DNA from: Polydactylus sextarius
Lineage: Eukaryota; Chordata; Actinopteri; Polynemidae
DNA: 64,000 nucleotides
NCBI GenBank assembly: GCA_016801845.1
Contig: CM028931.1
Coordinates: 15,876,305 to 15,940,304 of the forward strand
Direction: 5' to 3'
Under the pieces are notes generated by a model, which saw nothing but the letters and a program-made list of their open reading frames with translations, ran no database searches and was not told the origin of the DNA. This document shows, piece after piece, positions 45,701 to 57,700 of the stretch (its first letter is position 1; every line of letters starts with the position of its first letter). Made by a program: the position numbers and the translations under genes.

Positions 45701-48700
45701 GATTGTTTTCATGTGTTTTCACATCACGTCTCTACTCAACAATAAACGTCTGTAAATCACGGTGAGAAGCAGCAGCTACATCCTGTCAGTTCATCGTATA
45801 GTTTGGTGACGTCACGGGTGAACATCAATAGTGTGAACACTACAGGTCTCAGACTCCACATCATGGGAACATCAATATTAAAAACATGCGTCCTATGTCC
45901 CCTTTAATACGTGACATTTAGATCACGTTTCTCCAGTTATTTTCACTTATTTTCTTAAAAATCTTAAAGTTTTAAAGGCAGGTAGCATCATCGGGTGTTT
46001 TATTAAAGATGTGTGTAACCGCGATTCCTCCTCACGTCCACTAGAGCGCGGCGTTTCATCGTTTTTGCGCAATGAGACGCCGGCTCATATCTTCAAAAAA
46101 AAAAAAAAATGAGACCGCTGGAGTCTCTTTTCTGTCGAATCTTGCAAAAAATATCCACGCTATAAACCTTTGTGGAGGAACGTAACGATGTGCCTACTCA
46201 CTGGGTTTTTCCACATGTGGAACTTGTAACGAATCGCATTTGAAGTAGGTAACTCCTTATATTTTAAGGGGGTATGTTGGTGGGTTTGAAACGAGGGTAA
46301 TTAGAAGACAGGAACAATGCTGTGAAAGTAAAGTGCGAGTTATTTATTTATTTATTTTTAACGCCTGTGGTGGGCTGCGGTAGGTGGCCTGTTTTCATTG
46401 TTCTTCCACACATTTATTTGGCTCTGAGTGGAGAGGATTCAGCCAGCCATGTGCTGCGCAGACACTGACTCTGCTAAATTTTGGAAAAAAAAAAAAACAC
46501 TCCCTGCTTCTGTGTGCGGGGACGTAAACGCAACGCCGGTTATGTAATCTTTGATGCATCTCTTTAAAAAATAAAAAATAAAAATGAAACTACTTAAAAG
46601 TTGCGGTGAAAAAAGTGAGGAAGGGGACGGCCGAGGAAAGGAAAAAGCAGAGCAGCTTGAAAAGACATTAACTGTCGGATGAAATCGTCTGCTTCTATAA
46701 GCCGGACGAATGACAGATATTCGATGTCCCCAGAGGAAGTTTCTTAAAGAATTACGTTAGATTCTTAACATTTCATCAAGCTAACTACGGCTCAGTTGTT
46801 GGTAAATGAAAGCTGGTCCATTAACAGAAGCTGTGTGATTTTTTTTTTTTTTTTTTTATACCATTCATGGTCCCCAGAGGATGATGCTCAATGTAATTGG
46901 TGGTCCTCTAATTTTTTGTCTTTTTTTTTTTAAAGCTGGTCTAAGTTTTGAATATTAAAAGAAATCATTAATATTGATTGGAGGTATCGGCACCAAACTT
47001 GGCTCATACATTCATTGTTCCCAGAGGAAGAACCCCAAAGACTTAAGTTAGGCTTTGACTTTTTGTGACATTCTCAGCCCATCACTCTAGTCTAGACTGA
47101 AATATCTGAGCAACTATTGCAGGGAATACTAGGAAAAATTGTGCAAGGTTTCATGATTCCCAGAGGATTTCATTCGTGGTCTCCAGAAGATGAAGCTTAA
47201 TGACTTTTGTGAGCTTTTTATGTTTTGCCTGATTCTACAAGCAAGTTCAAAAGGGTTTTAGATATGAAAAGAGATATCTCAACATTGGCTGGATGCACCA
47301 GGACAAAAGTTTGTACAGACATTCATTGTTCCCAGAGGAAGAACCCTAAAGACATAAGTTAGGCTTGGTCTCTTTATCAAGATAATAATGGCTCAACACT
47401 AGAACATCTTAATCAGTCAATTTCTCTGGTTCAGGCCGATAGAAACTGTTGCAAGGAATACCAAGAAATTGTGTTGGCGCATTCGTGATCCCCAGAGGAT
47501 AAAACTAACTGACTTTTTTTGCTAATATATCTTATTTGCCATTTGATAGAATCACCATGAAGATTTTTTATACTATTCATGGTCTCCAGAAGATGAACCA
47601 TAATGAGTTTTGTTAACCTCTGGTTCTTCTAGCAGGTTTTAAAACAGGTTTTCTAAGTTTTAGATATGAAAAGAAAAATCTTAACATTGCTTGGAGGTAT
47701 CGGCACCAAACTTGGCACAGATGTTCATTGTTCCCAGAGGAAGAACCATAAAGACTTAAGTTAAGCTTAGACCTTTTGTGACCTTTTTGATCCATCACCC
47801 TAGTTTAGACTGAAATATCTGAGCAACTGTTACAGGGAATACTAGGAAATTTCGTGCAACGGTTCATGGTCCTTAGAGGATTTCATTCATGGTCTCCAGA
47901 AGGTGAAGTGTAATGACTTTTGTGAACTTTTGATGTTTTGCCTGGTTTTACAAGCAGGTTCAAAAGGGTTTAAAGCAAGTTTTCTAAATTTCAGATATGA
48001 AAAGAGATATCTCAACATTCAAAGACATTCATTGTCCCCAGAGGAAGAACCCTTTTTGTCCCGTTTCTCCTCGTATCGTGTTCGACAGATAACGGCGGTC
48101 AGACTCTGTGCGGCGGCAGCAACTGGCCACTGCGCGGCAGGAAGTGGTCTCTGTGGGAAGGCGGCGTCCGGGGAGTGGGATTTGTCGCCGGCCCGCTGCT
48201 GAAACGACGCGGCGCCGTCAGCCGCGAGCTGATCCACGTCTCCGATTGGTTGCCCACGTTCGTGAACCTGGCGGGCGGCAGCACCAACGGCACGAAACCT
48301 CTGGACGGGTTCGACGTGTGGGACACGATCAGGTGAGTCGCGGCAGCTCGGCCCCCGGCCGCCGACGTTTTTTTATTTATTTTATACCAACTCTTTGACT
48401 TTGACTTTGACAGCCTGCCCTCTCTTTGTGCCTCTTTCCGATCCTTCCTCCACCCCCACCACCACTTCAAATCGCTCCTACTCCAACTCCTTCTTGTCTG
48501 TCTCCCCTGACCCAGCGTCTTTTACTTGTAGGAGCTGCTGCTCCTTCAATAAGCCCTTTGTTACTGTGGCGATGGGAGCTCAAAGAGAAGGAAATTCCAT
48601 CAGTCATTCTCACACAAATCTGAAGTCCACCCCCCTAACGTTCCTCCGTCTCTCTATTCCCCACCACCACCTCTAAATTTTTTTTTTTTTTGGATCATTT

Positions 48701-51700
48701 AATTAGTTTCTCTCCAAATCCTTTTCACAAGCAAAAAACCCAATTTAGAGAATCATGTGCTCGAAGTCAAATTCGATTGTTTGTTAAATGCGGAGGTGAA
48801 ATTGACGCAAAACTACTACTCACAGCTTGTTTTTTTTTTTGTTTTTTTTTTAACGGTTTCATTTTGTGTTTAATTGGCACCGAGCGTTGCTGAAAACAGA
48901 AACAGCAGCAGCAGCAGCAGCAGCAGCTGAGAGAGAGCGTGGGAGTTATTTTAGTTGTGTTATCAGACAATGTGGTCGGTGAGAGTGATGCGTTTTCTCT
49001 GCGGTGGATCGCGGTCGCAGCATGTGACCGACCGGCCAGCTGCTTCAGATTTACAGCGCGCCAGGCAAACATCATGGTGACGTGTGTGTGTGTGTGTGTG
49101 TGTGTTTGTAACTTTTTCTGCTTTTTATGTTGCAGCGAAGGAGTTGCCTCGCCCAGACTGGAGCTGCTGCACAACATCGACCCTCTGTACGATGATATTG
49201 CTCCGTGTAAGTTGGTCGCGCATTGGTGGTTTTAATGTGAAAGAAAAGAAATATTATTGTTATTATTTCAAATGATTACCTCGTTGACTTGAACTTGAAA
49301 ATAAGTAAATTCCTAAATCGAAAATACAATTTAAACACATGCATTAACTTAGAAAACTTAATTAACACTTAGCATCGCTAACGTTTAGCATCAGTAACAC
49401 TTAACATTGCTAATGTTTAGCATCGCTAACACTTAATAACGCTACCTCATAGAATTGCTAAAGCTTAGCATTGCTAATACTTAACATCGTTAACATTTAG
49501 CATTCGTAACACTTAGCATCGCTAGTGTTTAGCGTCACTAACACTTAACATTGCTAACATTTAGCATAGCTAACACTTAGCATCTATAACGTTTAGTACA
49601 ACTAATGCTTAACATCGCTAGCTCATAGCGTTGCTAAAGCTTAGCATTGGTAACACTTAACGTCACTAATGTTTAGCGTCGCTAACACTTAATATTGCTA
49701 CCTCATAGCATTGCTAATACTTAACATCATTAACATTTAGCATCTATAGCGCTTAGTGTTTAGCGTCACAACACTTAACATTGCTAACATTTAGCATAGC
49801 TAACACTTAGCATCTAAAACGTTTAGTATAACTAACGCTTAACATCGCTAGCTCATAGCGTTGCTAAAGCTTAGCATTGGTATCACTTAACATCACTAAT
49901 GTTTAGCATCGCTAGCACTTAACACTGCTAATGTTTGGTATCACTAACAGTTGACATTGCCAAGGCATCGCATTGCTAACATTTAAAATCATTAACGTTT
50001 AGCATCAATAACACTTAGCATCTATAACGTTTAGCATCACTAGCTTTAACATCGCTACCTCATAGCATTGCTAACACTTAACATTGCTAATATTTATCGT
50101 TGCTAGCACTTTGCGTCACTAATGTTTAGCATCGCTAACACTTAACATCACTAATGTTTAGTGTCGCTAACACCTAATATCGCTATCCCGTAGCATTGCT
50201 AAAGCTTAGCATTGCTAACACTTAACATCACTAATGTTTAGTGTCGCTAACACCTAATATCGCTATCCCGTAGCATTGCTAAAGCTAGCATTGCTAACAC
50301 TTAACATCATTAATGTTTAGCATTGCTAACACTTAATATCGCTACCTCATAGCATCACTTACACTTACCATACCTACTATAACATTTAGCATCTCTAACT
50401 TAACATCACTGATGTTTGGCATCGCTAACTCTTAGCGTTGCTAACTTGTAGAATAACTCTTGTCGCGTGTCATTGGGAACACAACACAAAATAAGAGAAA
50501 TCGTTTGGGGACGTAATCGAAATCGAAACACAACTTTTGTTAATCGCTCAGCTCTAGTTTAGTCTATGAAATGTCAAACATCCATCACGACCGACCTCCA
50601 GAGAAAATGTCGACAAAACTCAAACGGTGGCGTAAAAACTGCTGTTTTTTCACTTCGTGAAATCAAAATCCCCAACTGCCACACTCAAGCAACTGTGTTA
50701 CTTGAATGTGTATTTATGTACAGTAAGCGTGCTCTCATCCAGACCCAGTGAGGAGAGGATTTTGACGTGAATTTTGAAATACGAGCTTGTGAAATACAAA
50801 CATTGGCTGACACGGGGGCTGCAAGCTTTTCCCATCACTTCGCTGGCAGCGAGTCCTGCCAGCCGCGCTGAGATCATTTCGCTTATTTACGTGATTCAAC
50901 TCGTTCTGGAAAACCCAGATTGTGTCCTGTTTTTAATACACCACTTGTGAGTTCCCGAAAGTAATGGAAACTAAACAGGTACCGGAGCATTTCAAGAGAT
51001 TCTACCGACATTCGTGTTCCCCAGAGGGTGAATCCTCATCGTCTTTGATGATTTCCTGACTTTTCTTTGTTAGAAACATCAATGTCTGTATTATAAGTAT
51101 TGAAGAAATTTAAGAGTTGTGTGCAAGAGTGTTGCAATATTTACTTGAAAACAATTCTTCCAACATTCATGTTCCCCAGAGGGTGAATCCTGATCTTTTT
51201 TGATGATAACCTGACTTTTTTTTTTAACCAGCAACACCAATATCTCCACAGGTATCGAAGCAACAGTATAGTATATGTTTTTTACTTGAAATCGATTCGT
51301 ATCAACATTCATGTTCCCCAGAGGATGAATCCTGATCATTTTTGATCGTCTTTGATGATTTCCTGACTTTTTTCTCTAACAGAAACATCAATGTCTGTAT
51401 ATGTATTGGAGAAATTCAAGAGTGTTTGCAATTTTTACTTGAAATCAATTTGTATCAACATTCATGTTCCCCAGAGGATGAATTCTGATCATCTTTGATG
51501 ATTTCCTGACTTTTCTCTATTAGAAACATCAATGTCTGTATATGTATTGAAGAAATTTAAGAGTTGTGTGCAAGAGTGTTTGCGATTTTTACTTGAAATC
51601 GATTTATCCCAACATTCATGTTCCCCAGAGGGTGAATCCTGATCATCTTTGATGATTTCCTGACTTTTTTCTACCATCAACACCATTGTCTCCACGGGCA

Positions 51701-54700
51701 TCGGAGCATTTTAAGAGTTGTGTGCAGGAATGTTTGGGGTTTTTTTCTTGAAATCGAGTCTACCAACATTCATGTTCCCCAGAGGATGAATTCTGATCAT
51801 CCTTGATGATTTCCTGATTTTTTCTCTACCAGAAACATCAATGTCTTCACAGATGTTGGAGCATTTCAAGAGTTCTTTGCAACAGTGTTTGAATTTTTTT
51901 TTACTTGAAATTGATTCATACCGACATTCATGTTCCCCAGAGGATGAATCCTGATCATTTTCGATCATCTTTGATGATTTCCTGACTTTTTCTCTACCAG
52001 AAACATCAATGTCTGTATATGTATTTGAGAAATTCAAGAGTTGTGAGAAAAGTGTTTGCAATTTTTACTTGAAATCAATTCATGCCAGCATTCATGTTCC
52101 CCAGAGGATGAATCCTCATCATTTGTGATGATTTTCCAGACTTTTCTACCAGCAACACCAATGTCTCTACAGATATTGGAGCATTTCAAGAGTTGCGTGC
52201 AGGAATGTTTCTGTTTTTCTTTACTTGAAATCAATTCCTACCAACATTCATGTTCCCCAGAGGATGAATCCTGATGTCTTTTGATGGTATCCTGACTTTT
52301 TTTTTTTTTTTTTTTAACCAGCAACACCAATGTCTCCACAGATGATTTGCTGGAATTTTTCCATTTTTCTTTTACTCGAAATCGATTCATATCAACATTC
52401 ACGGTTCACAGAGGATACATCTTGATCCCTTATAATTATCTGGTCAGTTCTCACCAGCTTGTGAAACCGCTAATTTAAGTCTCATCCATCTGCCTCTTTA
52501 TCTATGAATAGTTAGATGCTGGTGAGACGACGGGGGTCTATATTTGTCACACAGCTGACAAATACAGACCCAGACAACCCAGTTCACCCCCAAGAGGCAA
52601 ATTGGAGTCACCGGTTAACCTTAGTTGCACATTTTTGGACTCTCCAGAGACTCTTGTGGTTTAAAAACCCCTTTTGAGTCACAGTTCATCTACGAGCGAA
52701 GGAACAGAAACAGTTTGATGTAACGAGAATCAAGGCTTCATTGTCCGAGCTGGTATTTTCAAAAAAAACACAAGACATCGTGAATCCAATTTGTGTCGTA
52801 ACATTCGTCCGAACCCACATTAGCTTGTTACGTTTATTACGTGTGTTTGACGTTTGTGCGCGCGCGTTACGAGTTTCTGATTGGATTTGATTCAGTCTGG
52901 TGGTGAACTCACGTGGTGTCGTCCCGTCTCTTAATCTAATTAAATTCAACTTAACTTCTACTCATGTGTTTGACGGATACGTTACGATGATGACACAAGG
53001 TTGAAAGTGTAATCAGTCGCTGTTGAAACTATACTCAGAAATCTGAGATGTGTGTGTGTGTAGTTTAAACTCTGTACTTGTAGGGAGGTTTCCAGGAAAT
53101 AGGTCCTGTCACTGCTTTGTTTTTGTTTTTTTTTTCTCCTCAGAAACACACTGAAGTGGTCTAAACCACATATTATTAGGTGAACTACTACACTGGTTTC
53201 AGATCAGGTTATGAACAGGTTAAACGTTGAGAAATATATTTAAAAACGTAGATTTTAAAGTGACGGTCTGGAGTAAGTTGAACTCAGGGTCTATTTCACC
53301 ATGACAACAAATCAAACTCCCCCTCAAGAGATATTTTATGTTGGTTGAAGTAATATCGAATTTGACCGTCTTTTGTTTTCACAACCAAATAGTTAACAAT
53401 GAAAGTAAATGGGGCAGCCAGCCAAACGTATCTAAATTGTCATTTTTTAACCACTAATAAAGCTCAAAATATCACTTCTTCTGATAACTTTAAGTGTTGT
53501 AAGTGTCTTGTTTTCAGAACAATTGGTGATGAAGGGTGTTTCAGATCAGCAGATTCATTATTTTCCTCGGTCTGTTGTTCAGGAAAATGATGAATCTGCT
53601 GATGTGGAACACCCTTCATCACTAGTTGTTATGAAAACAAGACGCTGGGTAAGTCTTGTAAAACAGTGTTTTTAATAAACTCCCGCTTCACTTACTAAGT
53701 TATCAGTACTTCAGCACAACAACAGGTGATGAAGGTTGTTCCACATCAGCAGATTCATCATTTTTCTTGCTCTTCACAGACACATTGGCCTGTTGTTCAG
53801 GAAAATGACGAATCTGCTGATCTGGAACACCCTTCATCACCTGTTGTTTTGAGCTTTATTAGTGGTTAAAAAATAAGAAATATTAAAAAAATTACTAAGT
53901 TATCAGTACTTCAGTTTATGTGTAGGGACCCTATTCATGCTACTGCTGAAGTGAAGTGATATTTTGAGCTTTATTAGTGGTTAAAAAATGACAATTTAGA
54001 TACGTTTGGCTGGCTGCCCCATTTACTTTCATTGTTAACTATTTGGTTGTGAAAACAAAAGACGGTTAAACTCAATATTACTTCAACCAACGTAAAATAT
54101 CTTGTGGTGGTGAATAAAAATGCACTATTTTCTCTCCTTTCAGCTTTGTTTTTGTTCTCCATCAGGTCCTGAGGGAAATATTTGCCTCTTTAACAACTAA
54201 ATGCTTCTCTCTGCTCATTAGCTTGTCGCTAACTGATTTGTGACGGCAAAAAACTAAAAGTTCAGGGTTTTTTTTTTAAGGCAATAAATTAAAAGTGCGA
54301 CTGTTTACGAAGTTTAAAAGCAGCAGTCGTCAAATTAACGTCCTGAGAGTTTTTTTTACTATCGGTCGTTATCTGGATGATAAGAGGAACGAGACCGAGC
54401 GGCTTTTACAAGCTTCAACCGTCGTGTTTTATGTTTGGATCTTTATTGTCGCCGACCACAGCGACGACCAGCGCCTCTCGGTGAATTCCAGCCCCTGAGA
54501 TTCCTCTTCTCCTCCTCATTAACCCGACCTCCTCTTCTCTTTCACATCCCTCGCTCTCCACATTTCTTCCCAGACTCTTTTTCTTTTGGGGGTTTTCTCT
54601 ATTTAGCTCATGAAAAACAACCACGCTCTTCTACAATCCCAACTACTTTAATAGAATCTGTCTCGATTCTCATTTAGATGAAGGGTGAGGGGCCACGCAA

Positions 54701-57700
54701 CCAGCACTTCAAACAAAGAGGGAGGGATGAGAGATTTCCCATCATGCACCAGGACAAGGATGCAGTTGTTACAAAAGTTAGCGATTTAATTAATAAACTC
54801 ATCAATGCATTTAACTTATTAGGCTAACTTAGCGCTAACTAACCGCTAATCAGTTAAATGTTAGCGTTAGCTTAGAGGTCGCTAGTTGTCACTTTGCTAA
54901 CGTTTTCCATTCATCTGATACCAGGACTCTTTATTAACGATAAACTCTAGATTAATGTAAACAAACATCTTGTCAGTTTTTAATCCGTCGCCGACTTGAT
55001 GGACACAAACGAGTCTGTAGACGCCATCTTTGTTCAGTCGTCACGGAGACTGGCGGCGTCGTCTTTAACGTAGCGACTAGCGACGACTTCTGATGACGTG
55101 TAACGGTGAAGTAGAGGAACGTTTTCACCTCAACACTTTGTTTCTAGAGACGAGGGGAAGAGAAATAGTAGGGGTAAGTGAAAGGGCAGGGGCAAGGGAA
55201 GGGGTAGGGGCAAGTGAAAGAGTTGGGGTAAGAAATAGTAGGGATAGGGGCAAGTGAAAGGGTAGGAGCAAGTGAAGGGGTAGGGGTAAGTGAAAGGGCA
55301 GGGGCAAGGGAAGGGGTAGGGGTAAGTGAAAGGGCAGGGGCAAGGGAAGGGGTAGGGGTAAGTGAAAGGGCAGGGGCAAGGGAAGGGGTAAGGGTTAGTG
55401 AAAGAGTTGGGGTAAGAAATAGTAGGGATAGGGGCAAGTGAAAGGGTAGGGGTAAGTGAAAGGGTAGGAGCAAGTGAAGGGGTAGGGGTAAGTGAAGGGG
55501 TAAGGGGTAAGTGAAAGGGTAGGGGCAAGTGAAAGGGTAGGGGTAAGTAAAATAGTAGGGGTAAGTGAAGGGGTAGGGGCAAATAAAAGGGTAAGGGTAA
55601 GAAATAGTAGGGGTGGGGGTAAGTGAAGGGAGTAGGGGTAAGTCAAATAGGGGTAAGTGAAAGTAGAGAAATGCGACTGGTGTTTACTGAGTCTGAAGTT
55701 TTCACTTGTTGAGACTGAGACTCTGGATTTGCCCCAGACCTTTAAATCAACCTCTTCTCCTTCTGGTCTCTGCTCCGTCCTTTTTTTTCTTCTTCTTCTT
55801 CTTCAGTCTGTGGATCCTCCTCCGGTCCAGATGATCGAGGCCTCGAAACAAAAACCGCAAGATAAATCTCAGCTCGTCCTCGTTTACGTAACAACGCTAA
55901 CACCTGAATCTTGACTCTATTTTTTATCTTTTTATGGTTTAGCGGTGTCATCTTCCGGCTTTTAAACGCATGTGAGAGCAATTAAATCTGAACCCACACG
56001 AGTCATTTTGCGCGGTGATGATCGGCGAAGAATTCAGTCGCAGCTTTTATCGTTCGGTCGTAAAAATTTTTTTTAAAAAAACGCTGAGATCGGAAATGTT
56101 TTAATTCTCCCGTCATGTCGCTGCGGCGGGATGGGGTCTATAAAACAAGGTCCGATGGGGAACGCGTGGGCGGGGACTCGACCGTAACGATGTTTGTAGC
56201 TCGTTTTTGACGAAAATTACCCACAAATCTTTCTAACCGGGAACATATGGTCGAGGTCAACGACGGCATGAACCTGGAGATGCTGGATTAGAGAAGAAAT
56301 AATGAAAATCAGGATTATTCCAAACGGTTGCTCGTCGACTTGAAGGTGAAATAAATGGAATTTGTCGCACGTAAACAAACAAACAAACAGTGAACGTATC
56401 AAATGATAAATACAAGTCAATAAAATCACTGAAGTAAACGACTAAACTGAAAGAAAATTAATAAAATAAACATTAATTTTTAAAATAAATAACGCTCGTA
56501 GCTCTAGTTAGCTTAGCATTGCTAACAATTAACGTCGCTAACGTGTAGCATTGCTAACGCACACCATGGCTAGTGCTTAACATCGCTAACACTTATCATC
56601 ACTAATGTTTAACATTGCTAAAGTTTAGCATCGCTAACGCTCAACACAGCTAATGTTTGCTATTGCTGACATTTAGCTTTCCTAGCGCTTAGCATCACTA
56701 GTGGTTAACATTACTAACACTTAGCATCTTCGTCACTTAGCATCACTGACACTTAGCATTGCTTATGCTTAACTAACTCTTAGCATCACTAACGCTTGAC
56801 ATCGCTAATGTTTACCATTGCTGACATTTAGCATCTCTAACATTTAACATCTCTAACTGCTAACATCAATGACATTTAGCATTGCTAGCGCCTAGCATTA
56901 CCAGTGCTTTACATTTCTAATGCTTCGCATCTTTAATATTTAGCATCTCTAACAATTAACATTGCTTACATTTAGCATCGCTACCACTTAACACCACTGC
57001 CACTCAGAATTGCTACCACTTAATATTGCTTATGCTTACCAATGCTAAAGTTTAGCATCGCTAATGCTTAGCATCTCTAGCATATAACATCCCTAACGCT
57101 TAACATTGCTGACATAGCTAGTGCTTAACATTGCTAAAACGTCACATCTTTACCGTTTAGCATCGCTAACACTTAACATTGCTAACGCTTAACTTGACTA
57201 AAGCTTAGCATCGCTAACTCTTAGCATCACTAACACTTGACATCTAACACTTTGCATGTTAAACGTTTAGCATCTCTAACAATTAACATTGCTAACCCTT
57301 AGTATGACTGACACTTAGCATCTCTAACGTTTAGCATTGCTAACACTTAACGTTGTTAACGCTTCACATCGCTAACTCTTAACATAACCAACACTTAGCA
57401 TCGCTAACACTTAGCATAAAGTTGTCCAAAGTTTGTAATAAACATTTGAAACTTGTCAAAATGGTCAAAGATTAAAACGACAAATATTCTTATAATCATT
57501 TAGTTTCGATTGACTCTGTTTTTATAATCGTTTGGGGTCATAATATCACAGCTGTTCTCTCGAGGCCAAATATCTTTTCCTCTTTGAGACATTTTCCGTA
57601 AAAGAAGCTGAAACGGTTCCGAAATATTCCGGACACGGTCAGAACAAGGATCAGTTTATTTGCTTTTCCACCTTGTGGAATTGGTCGAATTATTGCCAAT

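Noticed and set aside
49300..50460. Regular short repeats that could suggest a CRISPR array
   Set aside because: Continuous 16-base degenerate units with no spacers, in a vertebrate intron: a minisatellite.
55130..55582. 150-codon minus-strand open frame rich in Pro, Leu, Phe and Thr
   Set aside because: It is the complement of an 18-base tandem repeat, which keeps any stop-free frame open; three frames are open at once.
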